In this document: positions 55,055 to 63,916 of the stretch, in pieces | How the letters are laid out: each line of letters starts with the position of its first letter | How positions within the stretch are numbered: position 1 is the stretch's first letter | Assembly (NCBI RefSeq): GCF_018917235.1 | Contig: NZ_JAHLOF010000002.1 | Span: 186,001-250,000 of the forward strand | Source of the DNA: Metaclostridioides mangenotii | GTDB taxonomy: Bacteria > Bacillota > Clostridia > Peptostreptococcales > Peptostreptococcaceae | Direction of reading: 5' to 3' | Length of the DNA: 64,000 nt | Made by a program: the position numbers and the translations under genes | The notes under the pieces: model-generated | Databases searched by the model: none | Seen by the model: the letters and a program-made list of their open reading frames with translations, nothing else | Told to the model about the DNA's origin: nothing

Positions 55055-55081
55055 CCTTAAGTAATATTTAATGAGACAACT

Positions 55082-55153
55082 ATCCAACGCCACTAAATAC
55101 AGTGCACTTGTCTGACAATTTAATTTTCTTTAGTGATTATTCACTTCTACCAC
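55082..55153. repeat. Dispersed 75-bp repeat, copy B
   Basis: TATCCAACGCCACTAAATAC through TCACTTCTACCACAT corresponds to copy A at 51658-51732. Both copies lie downstream of minus-strand operon ends. Confidence 0.6.
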
Positions 55154-55178
55154 ATATAGCATATAAATTATGTGCTTT

Positions 55179-55493
55179 TTATCCCTCACCATAATATTCT
55201 GCGAAATATAGAAACCCTTTCTTTGCGACTTTGTAGTTTCTTAACTCACCTTGTGTTGCTTCTTCAATTGGCGGATTTGTTAATGTATAGCACTTTGCGT
55301 TTTCCTTTTTCAAAAGTTCCTTGTCTATCTTGTTGTGATGTTCATCATCAATAACATTCGTTGTCAATGCTTTTATTGGATAGCCACTAAAAAATACATG
55401 GGTTTTTAAAGCTAAAACTGGGGTAGAGTGAAAAACTAAAAATAATACAAAAATAGATAAAGATATTAATATTATTATCTTTGATTTTTTAAT
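55179..55493 (-). CDS. Secreted 104-residue protein with an AUU start
   Basis: The frame has AAAGGAGGAG seven bases before ATT, followed by a typical signal peptide (KKSKIIILISLSIFVLFLVF, then cleavage near VLALK). The mature part is THVFFSGYPIKALTTNVIDD, a lysine-rich middle and FLYFAEYYGEG. No ATG, GTG or TTG lies in frame upstream, and the next TTG (55367) would lose the signal. So either AUU is used, or the start codon was lost by mutation. The family is not recognised. Confidence 0.6.
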   Translation of the reverse strand: MKKSKIIILISLSIFVLFLVFHSTPVLALKTHVFFSGYPIKALTTNVIDDEHHNKIDKELLKKENAKCYTLTNPPIEEATQGELRNYKVAKKGFLYFAEYYGEG

Positions 55494-55550
55494 GAGATCT
55501 CCTCCTTTATTATTTAAATATGCACTTACATTTGCAACCTCAAGATAATA

Positions 55551-56263
55551 CTAATTCAAAGTTGTTAAATGAACATAAGATCTAGGGTATTTATTTTCAG
55601 GAGCTGCTGTATTAATATTTGTCATCCATCTTTTACCAGTATGACTTGCTATTTTAAAATTAGGTCCTGGAGCAACAACTATATAGGTATGGAACCATGT
55701 TGATCCATTATGTATAAATGTTATATCTCCTAACTCAAGTGCTGAACCATATGTAATAGGATGTCCTCCAGGACCTCTATAGCCATTTTCATTCCTAACA
55801 AGAAATGCTCTTAGATAATGTGCTTGAGCCCATGCATCACCATAAGTTGGATTAATATGCCAAGAGTCAGGTGTTAATGACCAAGTCCTATTTTTTCCAT
55901 CTATATAAATAGAATGGTTTTTATCTGCTCTAGCACCAGCTTTTCGTAAAGCTTGAGAAGCATAGTTTGCACAATCATACTGAAATGAAAGATAGTTTGG
56001 GTTACGTCTTTCCATTCTATATGCATACGCATAATCATAAATAGTTTTTCGTTGACTATTTGTAATAGCACCTAATCTTTGAACTTTATTAACTTCTTTA
56101 ATTTCTTCATTTGAATATTCTTTTAACGGCTCTGAGTATATATCTTTTAAATAACTCAGTCTATTAAGTATTTTTTGTAAATTATCATCAGTAGCATTGC
56201 TATAATTTTTTAAATTATTTCCCTCATATCCTAATTCTTTGTTAATATTTCTAATAGTGATTT
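55551..56263 (-). pseudogene. Amidase domain (Amidase_6-like) gene, 5' truncated
   Basis: The open frame codes 237 residues without a good start. The C-terminal 155 form the amidase domain: AYRMERRNPNYLSFQYDCAN with the catalytic cysteine, ASQALRKAGA, GSALELGDITFIH and FHTYIVV with a histidine. Upstream, a helical segment (KDIYSEPLKEYSNEEIKEVN) is still open, but a TAA just before it and the missing signal peptide show loss of the 5' end. An internal ATG exists but has no ribosome binding site. Confidence 0.65.
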
Positions 56264-56423
56264 ATACTTAAAAGTCTAATTAACTATAACATAATCGTAT
56301 CAATATATTTATTCAACTATTATGGTAAAACTGGGCGATTAAAAGACATAACTGGGTAAAAAAGCAATTTTAAATAGTTTTATGCTGGAATTCAACAATA
56401 AAAAGAGAAAAAATCATTGTAAG

Positions 56424-56460
56424 AAAAAATAAAGGCAAGTACAAAATTGTACTCGCCTTA
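56424..56460 (-). terminator. Terminator of an unseen or lost minus-strand gene
   Basis: AAGGCGAGTACAA, TTTT, GTACTTGCCTT, then a T-rich tract. The nearest gene upstream on this strand is the response regulator remnant at 56867, so it may be the end of that unit. Confidence 0.65.
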
Positions 56461-56654
56461 TATCTAAATCAATTTTCTATTCTCACCCGCTCTACAGGCT
56501 ATTTAGTTATTTCAAATCAATAAAAACACACTCTTTTATTTTCTATGTATTAAATCACATCATTTTATTTCATAAAGAATTGTCATTAAGCTGTCACACT
56601 TCCCTGTGATATGACTCCACTCCATGCCGGATAAACGAACTAATTATTAGTATA

Positions 56655-56692
56655 GTAGACGAGTCGCAGGAATCATACCCACGATTATTTTT
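56655..56692. repeat. Direct repeat flanking the GtrII-like gene, left copy
   Basis: GTAGACGAGTCGCAGGAATC and following ACGAT-type sequence recur in the same orientation at 59724-59760 (GTAGACGAATCGCAGAAATC). The surrounding 56463-56866 region has no gene and is locally richer in G+C. Confidence 0.5.
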
Positions 56693-56866
56693 AATCTTAA
56701 CTATTGAAAGAATAACTAACATAACTAATTCAAGTTATTTAGGACAATAGTAATTATTTACAAGCTAATCTCTACTTACATCACACTTATTATAAGAAAG
56801 GTTTTTATTTTTATACGTTTTAGCCTCAACATATTCAAATAACGCTGGATTGAATACGACTAAAAC

Positions 56867-57152
56867 TTATAAATTTATCTTCAAATATTTTAGTGTATCA
56901 GAGTAAATTGCAATAGGTTTTTCCCAAGAGTCTTTTCTCTCTTCTTTAAAATTAATATATATTTTAAAAAGAAATTTTTCATCTTCATTCATATGCATTC
57001 TTTCTACTACTCTCTCAATTGATTCTTTCTCTAATAATAGAAGTGTTCTGTACCAGAAAATGCAGATTTAACTTCATAGTAATTTCTTTTAATAAAATCT
57101 CCAACATCTGACTAATTTTAGGGTCATCTTCTACAATTAATATCTTAATCAT
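56867..57152 (-). pseudogene. Response regulator remnant
   Basis: The start MIKILIVEDDPKISQMLEIL is a receiver domain with the acidic pair. It then breaks by frameshifts (…YEVKSAFSGTE in another frame) and joins a third frame reading IERVVERMHMNEDEKFLFKI to a stop. GGGAGGG precedes the ATG. The phosphoacceptor region and DNA-binding domain are gone. The 57153-57393 stretch has no gene. Confidence 0.75.
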
Positions 57153-57393
57153 GTATCCCTCCCTTTACCCATGCTTATATTTTTTATTCATAATTATATG
57201 ATTTTTGAATATCGTGCTTCAAATTTCATAGCTACGCTCCTTATTGCAATCATAATAAATTATGTTTATCATATTGTATAGGTAGTGCTATGTGAATCTG
57301 TGTGCAGTATGTGATTTTTGTAATTATAATATAATTTCCAGTATCATATAATTGCTAAACAAATATTAGTGACCCTGACTATCCTACTAAAGT

Positions 57394-57427
57394 AAAAAAA
57401 TAGAGTGGCATAATAGCTACTCTATTT
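57394..57427 (-). terminator. Terminator of the GtrII-like gene
   Basis: AAATAGAGTAGC, TATTAT, GCCACTCTATTT, T run on the minus strand. Confidence 0.8.
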
Positions 57428-57476
57428 AATAATTGATTAGATAATTTTGATACATTTACAAAACACTATTTATCTA

Positions 57477-59099
57477 TTATTCAAATCTCACAAATATTTT
57501 ATTTTCAATAATTTTAATTCCACCGAAGTTTGGATATAAATCCATTTGTTCTATCTCCTCTTTATTGCTTTTATATACTTCGTCATCGCTCTCTAATTGG
57601 ATGTATCTATATCCGAGAAAGTTTTCTATAGATTCTTTTCTCGAATACGTATTTAATGGAGAGGAGTTACCTCCATATTTAAATGGCGTATATCTCCACC
57701 TCTCGTTATCAAATGTCTTGTCAGTGATCTTTTCTCCAACAAAATAAAGCTCCATATCTTGAGTGTAGTCTTCTGTAGATTTAATTCTAGTCATTAAAGT
57801 TTGATAGTAGTTTTCCAACTGTTTGTTTTCAAAGTACAGCGAACGATAGTTACCATTATTTTGCCAAGTATAGTTAAATACAGATACAAACACTATAAAT
57901 AAAGTGAAAAACAACACTACTTTATTTAATTTATATTTATTAAAGCTCTTAAGTTTATTAACTCTACTAGATTTGTTGACTGTCGCAACTTTTTCATACG
58001 AACCTTCATTATTCAGCAATGAGCTTACCAATACAATTGTCAGATAAAATAAAGAGACAAATCCCATTTGCATAAGAGTATATATCTCGCCATTAGGAAC
58101 CATAATAACCACAAAGTTTGCAGCTATAGGTAATATCAGAATAAATATTGCCATTAAAATAAGCTTAAGTACAGATTCTTTGTTAAATGATTGATTTTTT
58201 ATGTGAAGTACAATTGCTATACAATTAATAATATACATACCTATAAACGAGTTTTGAATTACTTTCGTTGCACTTATTGACATATAATCCCTAAAAGTTA
58301 TCCTTACTATTGATTTGTAAATCTCCTTAATTTGCATTGGAAGTGATTTGATATCTATTTGCCCCATCTGATCTATACCTTGATAATTACTAAGCTGCAC
58401 ATCATTTACATTTAGGTAAAATTGTAAAAATACATTGTACAGTAGGTATCCAATAGCCAAAGAAATCAGAAATTTAATCCCTGTAAGTATAATCTGCTTA
58501 AATGTAGTCCCAGAATCCATACACAATTTTATCAATATCAATAAAAATATCGCTCCACACAAAGGATAGTATGCTTGATATATACCTATCGAAAAGGAAA
58601 ACAACAACACACCCATTATAAATCCGAATAATTTAAAATCCTTTATTAAGTAAATCCCCAAAAAAGTAAAAAATATAGCTACTGTGTAGTATGCGACTGT
58701 AAATGAATATATCATTGTGCTGGCTATAGGTGGAAATACAACAGTAATACCACCTACCAAAACACATAACCATTTATTTTTTATATCAAAAATTTTTATA
58801 ATTATACAACAAGCAATCGCTAATATAAATATAGCTAAAATGCAATTAAATAGAGGTATATTATAAATTCCCCAATTATATTCTACAAAATCACCCATTA
58901 CATTTAAAAACCATCTTCCACTACTGGCACCTGCTCCATACCCTTTAGGTGTATTACTTATACTATCATGGTTATATATATTATTTACAAAAAAATATAA
59001 GTATGATAATAGACCAAAGAATATTGAAGAGAAAAAGCAATAGACAGTGCTTTTATCTTTAATAAATTCTCTTACTTGATAAATTTCTTTTTCTTCCAT
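57477..59099 (-). CDS. GtrII-like membrane glucosyltransferase domain protein
   Basis: A 540-residue protein with about 10-12 helices, a basic loop after residue 375, and a C-terminal outside domain (about 410-540). The segments NHDSISNTPKGYGAGASSGR and SGRWFLNVMGDFVEYNWGIY match the Glucos_trans_II (PF14264) N-terminus. Such proteins add sugars to surface glycans from a lipid carrier. GGAGGCGAA precedes the ATG. It stands alone between direct repeats and decayed genes, so it may have been acquired. Confidence 0.82.
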   Translation of the reverse strand: MEEKEIYQVREFIKDKSTVYCFFSSIFFGLLSYLYFFVNNIYNHDSISNTPKGYGAGASSGRWFLNVMGDFVEYNWGIYNIPLFNCILAIFILAIACCIIIKIFDIKNKWLCVLVGGITVVFPPIASTMIYSFTVAYYTVAIFFTFLGIYLIKDFKLFGFIMGVLLFSFSIGIYQAYYPLCGAIFLLILIKLCMDSGTTFKQIILTGIKFLISLAIGYLLYNVFLQFYLNVNDVQLSNYQGIDQMGQIDIKSLPMQIKEIYKSIVRITFRDYMSISATKVIQNSFIGMYIINCIAIVLHIKNQSFNKESVLKLILMAIFILILPIAANFVVIMVPNGEIYTLMQMGFVSLFYLTIVLVSSLLNNEGSYEKVATVNKSSRVNKLKSFNKYKLNKVVLFFTLFIVFVSVFNYTWQNNGNYRSLYFENKQLENYYQTLMTRIKSTEDYTQDMELYFVGEKITDKTFDNERWRYTPFKYGGNSSPLNTYSRKESIENFLGYRYIQLESDDEVYKSNKEEIEQMDLYPNFGGIKIIENKIFVRFE

Positions 59100-59350
59100 T
59101 TCGCCTCCAAAAATTTCTGTTTTTTAAAACATACTTTTACTCCAAGATTTTGTTGTATGTATGTAAACATGCATACATATATATATTACACTAAAAGCTT
59201 ATAATTTACTGTCTTATTTTGCTTTTTATTGTATTTTAATATTTTTTTTCAAGAGTGCTGCCTTCATCTAATATTGCTGTTTTAATTATTGGATAGAGTT
59301 GATACCGTATTTACTTTGACAGAAAGTTGTTGTCCTATATTGGTGCACTT

Positions 59351-59380
59351 AAAAAACTCAATATGAATACATATTGAGCT
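59351..59380 (-). terminator. Hairpin similar to the lysine riboswitch terminator
   Basis: GCTCAATATG, TATT, CATATTGAGT with T5. The sequence is nearly the same as that at 54456-54487, but no aptamer lies upstream of this copy. Confidence 0.6.
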
Positions 59381-59402
59381 AACTACCTACTTTTGACTAA
59401 TC

Positions 59403-59504
59403 CTAGAAATCTTTTAACTCTGCATCAGCTTCAGAAGTTGTACCAACTAAATCTTCCGGCATACTGTAAAGTTCATCAGTAGTATGTCTGTTTGAAGCAG
59501 GAGC
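59403..59504 (-). pseudogene. 3' fragment of an unidentified gene
   Basis: APASNRHTTDELYSMPEDLV and onward to EADAELKDF and a stop, with no start. It meets the integrase fragment head to head at about 59505. The origin is unknown. Confidence 0.4.
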
Positions 59505-59507
59505 CCC

Positions 59508-59630
59508 CCTAAGACTGTCCAAACCTTAATGGGACATTATGATACAGGTATAACGATAGATATTTATACTTTTGTTATGAAGGGTTTTAAATTAGAAGAT
59601 GTAGATAAAATTAACGATATTTTTGCTTAA
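59508..59630 (+). pseudogene. Tyrosine integrase, C-terminal fragment
   Basis: PKTVQTLMGHYDTGITIDIY and then TFVMKGFKLEDVDKINDIFA plus stop. This is the end of a phage-type integrase: MGH is box II and the tyrosine in DIYTFVM is the nucleophile. About 40 of some 350-400 residues remain. Confidence 0.8.
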
Positions 59631-59656
59631 CTTTTATATTGGTGTATAAATATAAT

Positions 59657-59695
59657 AAAACGCTAGTTATCTTTTCGATAAATCTAGCGTTTTTA
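59657..59695 (+). terminator. Terminator after the integrase remnant
   Basis: AAACGCTAG...CTAGCGTTTTT with an inner ATC/GAT pair. Confidence 0.75.
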
Positions 59696-59723
59696 ATATT
59701 TCCAAGTATCCATTTTTTAAATT

Positions 59724-59760
59724 GGTGTAGACGAATCGCAGAAATCAAAACACGATAATT
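59724..59760. repeat. Direct repeat flanking the GtrII-like gene, right copy
   Basis: GTAGACGAATCGCAGAAATC and following ACACGAT tract; partner of 56655-56692, about 3.07 kb away in the same orientation. An integrase remnant lies right beside it. Confidence 0.5.
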
Positions 59761-59824
59761 TACTTAACCTTATTATCCGCCACAATATAAATATTTCCTT
59801 AATTATTTAACCTTATTTTTATAT

Positions 59825-59929
59825 TTATACTGCTAAATTTAACATTCTAGTCTTAGTTCTTTGCTGTAAATTATCGATAAACCACTTACTAGCTCTCTCA
59901 TTTTGAGCAAATACATCTTTAACTATCAT
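59825..59929 (-). pseudogene. Short fragment with helical basic peptide
   Basis: MIVKDVFAQNERASKWFIDN followed by LQQRTKTRMLNLAV and a stop. No ribosome binding site; probably the 3' end of a lost gene. The 59100-60013 gap holds only such fragments, hairpins and repeats. Confidence 0.35.
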
Positions 59930-60013
59930 AAGAATCTACAATTCTTTTCTTCTCTTCTTAAGTTAAAGAAGATTCATTTTTCAGGACACAGCTTTACGTT
60001 TAAATGAATATCA

Positions 60014-60682
60014 CTAATTTGATATAATTTTGCCGTCGCTAATTGTTATAACATTTTCTGCAATCTTAGCTATTTCATCATTATGAGTTATCATAACTAA
60101 TGTCTGTTTATATTCATTAACACAAAACTTTAATATGTCAATTACTTCTTTAGTCGTTTTACTATCTAAATTTCCAGTCGGTTCATCTGCAAATATTACT
60201 GATGGTTTATTTGCAAGTGCTCTAGCAATTGCTACCCTCTGCTGCTGTCCCCCTGATAATTCATTGGGGAATTTCTTGATTTGAGATTCTAGTCCTAATT
60301 TGATTATTAAATCTTCTATGTAATCCTTATTTACTTTTTTACCACTAAGCGAAACAGAAAGCACTATATTATCATAAACACTTATAACTGGTATTAAATT
60401 ATAACTTTGAAATATAAATCCAAATTCTTCTCTTCTTATCTTAGACAATTTATCATCATTTAAAGTATATAAATCTAAATCATCCATAAATACTTTGCCG
60501 GAAGTCGGTTTATCAAGCCCTGCCATACAATGAAGTAGTGTACTCTTTCCAGAACCACTTTGCCCAATTATAGCTGTAAATTTATGAGGTTGTATTTCCA
60601 AATTGATTCCATCAATCGCTCTAACTTCACTATCACCCTTCCCGTATATTTTTCTTAAATCTATAGTCTTTAAAGTTTTCAT
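60014..60682 (-). CDS. MacB/LolD-type ABC transporter ATPase
   Basis: A 222-residue ATPase. Walker A GQSGSGKSTLL near 40, signature LSGGQQQRVAIARAL near 140, Walker B SVIFADEPTGNLDS near 160, switch histidine in MITHNDE. ATG at 60682 is set by GGGAGGTTATGTT. It is the last gene of the lipoprotein/permease/ATPase operon. Such units act in peptide export, antimicrobial resistance or lipoprotein handling. Confidence 0.95.
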   Translation of the reverse strand: MKTLKTIDLRKIYGKGDSEVRAIDGINLEIQPHKFTAIIGQSGSGKSTLLHCMAGLDKPTSGKVFMDDLDLYTLNDDKLSKIRREEFGFIFQSYNLIPVISVYDNIVLSVSLSGKKVNKDYIEDLIIKLGLESQIKKFPNELSGGQQQRVAIARALANKPSVIFADEPTGNLDSKTTKEVIDILKFCVNEYKQTLVMITHNDEIAKIAENVITISDGKIISN

Positions 60683-60751
60683 AACATAACCTCCCAATAC
60701 AATAAATGTTTGTAACTCCCTAATGTATAAATATTATTTATATCTAAGTAA

Positions 60752-63313
60752 TTAATCGTTATCTTTTATTCCCTCAATAATACTCATCTTTTTCAAATCC
60801 CTACTGCTTGTAGCTACTGCGATTAAACATACAGTCACTGATATAATAAAAAATATTATCGATTGTTTAACTGGAAATTTAAAAGACATAAAATGCTCTA
60901 TTCCATAGTTTTTATAAGCACTATTATTACAGTTTACAAATTTAATTAAGTTTATCATCGATGGAATTAAAGTGATTATAAAACTTAACATTGCATATGT
61001 TAATGCTTCATAAGTAACCATTTTTTTTATATCTCTTATACTCAATCCTATTGCTCTAAGCGTTGAAATTTCTTTTTTCCTCATAAGTAAATTGGTTTTT
61101 ATTGTACAGAAAATGTTAATTCCTGCTATTATTAAAACCAACATTATTGTTGATATTTGTGACTTAATATAATCTTCATAACTCTTTTGCATCTCATTAA
61201 AAGCCAGCTTACTTTCAAATTGAGATAAATGAATACAATTAGAAACTTTTTTTACTTTTTCATTTACAGTTTTATCATATGGGTCCTCTAAGTTTATACC
61301 TAATTTATTATATTTTTTTTCTCCAACAATATGTTTAGAAAGGCTGCTAGCTGTTACAATCTCAAAATTACGGCCTAAGTCGCCATCTCCCTTAGACATC
61401 CAATCAGATTTCAATATTGCACATACCCTTACTTTACTTTCTTTATATTCAGTGTTTCCGTTTTCCGTAATCGGAACTTTTATTGTTATAATATCTCCTA
61501 TCTTTAAATCAGGAAAAACTTTTTTAAACGTATTTGTCCCAGATTCATCGTAAAAATAATTATATACTGCTACATTTGGTACCCCTTTGTTTAATGTTCC
61601 AATCTCATATATGTGCCCTTCTTGTAAGAAGTTTTTCAATGTATATTTTATATAATCCGGTCCAAATAATTTTAGATCCATTTTATATTCCATTTGATCT
61701 TGTTCTTGTATTCCTTTGCTTTTTGCAAAGTCTTGATCCATTTCATTCTTTTTATAATCTAATATTCCACTTTCTATTTGAAGTGTAGTCACACTTTTTA
61801 CACCATCTACATTTTTTAACTTATTTACATCACTCTCTGTATACTCTGCATTATCTATATCTGAATTTACTCCAAATTGTATTGTTATATCATATCTTTT
61901 TTGCATATCCTCAATTTTATCATTTAATTCGCCTTGCATACTTGAAAATGTAGTTAAAAATATATATCCTCCTAGTGCAATTGATATCATAGATATAAGC
62001 GCTCTACTTTTATTCCTTCCAATATTTTTAAGTCCTATAAATCCATAAAATCCAAATATTTTACTTGAAAATTTGCCTAATCTGTAACTTCCTCTATAAC
62101 CTTTAAACTTATCTGTTTTCTTTGTAGCTTCAATAGATGATATATTACCTACCTTCCAAATAGGTATAATACAAGAAGTAAGAACAGAAAATACACCTGT
62201 TATTATAGCTTTCATAATATTTGCGTTACTTACATATAACTTTGGCTTTATTACTGCCTCTTGATATATCGAAGGATTAGATATATTAACTACTATATAC
62301 GAATATATGGCACCGAATATTAATCCTACTACTATACCTGCAACCATTATAATTAATGCCTGGTATATTATCGTGCATCTAACATTTTTCTTACTTGAAC
62401 CTATTAATCTAAGTAATCCCATTTCTTTTATTGTTTCATTTAATGTTATATTAAAAATATTGAACACGAAAATTCCTGCTGTAATTATAATTAAAACTTC
62501 TCTTTTATAAGCATCTGGATTATCCTTTTCTATTTTTTTATTCATTAATTGTCGTACAAGGGGCATATTTGGTGAATAACTAGCTTCCCCTAAATTATGT
62601 TTTGCCATAATTTTATGAGCCTGTCCATCAATATTTTGCCAACCGCTTTTTAAACTTAAGAGATTATTATAACTAATTATATCTTGTGGTATTAAGTCAT
62701 TTTTTTCATCATTACCGTAAGTAAATGCTTCAAATGCAATATTAATATCATAAAAATCATAAAATCCCTTTGGTTTTTCTACAACTCCTACTAGTTTAAA
62801 TTTTTTATCTACAGTATAAATTCTAATACTTCCTTCATGATCTTTATATTTCTTTTTTACTGTAAAATCTAAAGTAGAATTTAATTTATCTGATATATTC
62901 ATTGCTTCTATAGCTTCTTTTTCCATTACTATTTCATTATTATCCTTTGGAAATCTACCTTTTATCAATTTAGAAGACTTATCAGTTATGTAATCTTTAT
63001 CTGTTGATTTTAGTGGAAAAGAGTTTCCCTTTTCATCTACAATATTACCTAAGTTTTGTACTGTAGTAATTTTTGATACATCTTTATCATTTTTTAGCTT
63101 TTCAGTTCCATCGGAATTTAAATCAATAAATTCTAAATGATATCCACTATAAAGTTTATTTATTGCTTCTACATCATTTTTATTCTGGGATTCTTTTAAA
63201 ACACTAGTTCCAAATATCAAGACTACACCTAGTGCAACACCTAATATCAATAATGAAGTTTTAAGTTTATTTTTCTTCAAATATGCCAGTGACATTTTCA
63301 TATATATTCCCAT
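60752..63313 (-). CDS. FtsX-like ABC transporter permease, two FtsX domains
   Basis: An 853-residue permease. An N-terminal helix (KTSLLILGVALGVVLIFGTS) leads to a large outside domain (about 40-255), a three-helix FtsX block (about 260-390), an internal helix near 430, a second outside domain (about 455-710) and a last FtsX block (about 720-850). The EMGLLRLIGSSKKNV and EISTLRAIGLSIRDI segments mark the cytoplasmic coupling loops. It is 15 nt downstream of the lipoprotein gene and 69 nt upstream of the ATPase gene. Confidence 0.93.
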   Translation of the reverse strand: MGIYMKMSLAYLKKNKLKTSLLILGVALGVVLIFGTSVLKESQNKNDVEAINKLYSGYHLEFIDLNSDGTEKLKNDKDVSKITTVQNLGNIVDEKGNSFPLKSTDKDYITDKSSKLIKGRFPKDNNEIVMEKEAIEAMNISDKLNSTLDFTVKKKYKDHEGSIRIYTVDKKFKLVGVVEKPKGFYDFYDINIAFEAFTYGNDEKNDLIPQDIISYNNLLSLKSGWQNIDGQAHKIMAKHNLGEASYSPNMPLVRQLMNKKIEKDNPDAYKREVLIIITAGIFVFNIFNITLNETIKEMGLLRLIGSSKKNVRCTIIYQALIIMVAGIVVGLIFGAIYSYIVVNISNPSIYQEAVIKPKLYVSNANIMKAIITGVFSVLTSCIIPIWKVGNISSIEATKKTDKFKGYRGSYRLGKFSSKIFGFYGFIGLKNIGRNKSRALISMISIALGGYIFLTTFSSMQGELNDKIEDMQKRYDITIQFGVNSDIDNAEYTESDVNKLKNVDGVKSVTTLQIESGILDYKKNEMDQDFAKSKGIQEQDQMEYKMDLKLFGPDYIKYTLKNFLQEGHIYEIGTLNKGVPNVAVYNYFYDESGTNTFKKVFPDLKIGDIITIKVPITENGNTEYKESKVRVCAILKSDWMSKGDGDLGRNFEIVTASSLSKHIVGEKKYNKLGINLEDPYDKTVNEKVKKVSNCIHLSQFESKLAFNEMQKSYEDYIKSQISTIMLVLIIAGINIFCTIKTNLLMRKKEISTLRAIGLSIRDIKKMVTYEALTYAMLSFIITLIPSMINLIKFVNCNNSAYKNYGIEHFMSFKFPVKQSIIFFIISVTVCLIAVATSSRDLKKMSIIEGIKDND

Positions 63314-63328
63314 AAAATCACCCTCTCT

Positions 63329-63916
63329 TTATTTTAATTTAAATTCCTCATTAAATCTTAGCTCTAAAATCTTAGTTGACTTATCAATTTTATTCACCAA
63401 AATATGTATGCCATTCATATTAGGAAGTTCTACATTACCCTCACCTTTATTATATGTTTTTTCAATTTCATTAAAAAATTCTTTCTCAGCTAATTCAGTA
63501 TCAGTTAGTGATTTAAATATGTTATAAATGGCTTTTAAAAATTTATCACTTTCATTTAATTTTTCATCATTGGTATATTCTCTAACACATTGAATATTTA
63601 GTATTTCCTTAGTATTTTTATCATCTGGTACCATAGAATAATTTAAAACTTGATCGGGTTGCTCTTTAGATTTTTCCAAATTTCCTAGAGATAAAACAAA
63701 ACTACCATCTGGTAAAACTTCAACCAACCTAAGACCACTATCTTTTATAGATTTTGAAATCTTCTTTGAAAAAATTTTTTTTATTTCAGACACTTCTTGT
63801 GCTGTATAAATTTTTTTATCTGGATCGGGTTTAGAAGATGCACATCCCACCATTAGACCCGAACTTACACTTATAGCTACTAATAACATAGCTACTATAA
63901 ATTTTTTTACTTTCAT
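63329..63916 (-). CDS. Lipoprotein of the ABC operon
   Basis: A 195-residue protein with signal peptide and lipobox MVGCAS (about residues 22-26). The mature part is charged, with no recognised domain. GGAGGCAAAGGGT precedes the ATG. First gene of the operon with the FtsX permease and ATPase, so it may be the substrate-capturing or sensing part. Its promoter lies to the right of 63917 and partly outside the window. Confidence 0.8.
   Translation of the reverse strand: MKVKKFIVAMLLVAISVSSGLMVGCASSKPDPDKKIYTAQEVSEIKKIFSKKISKSIKDSGLRLVEVLPDGSFVLSLGNLEKSKEQPDQVLNYSMVPDDKNTKEILNIQCVREYTNDEKLNESDKFLKAIYNIFKSLTDTELAEKEFFNEIEKTYNKGEGNVELPNMNGIHILVNKIDKSTKILELRFNEEFKLK

Noticed and set aside
55172..55354. 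Plus-strand frame opposite the secreted protein
   Set aside because: Antisense to a better-supported gene with signal peptide and RBS.
56655..56692. Possible tRNA 3' half
   Set aside because: The sequence resembles a T-arm with CCTGC/GTGGG pairing, but no D-arm, anticodon arm or matching acceptor 5' strand was found upstream.
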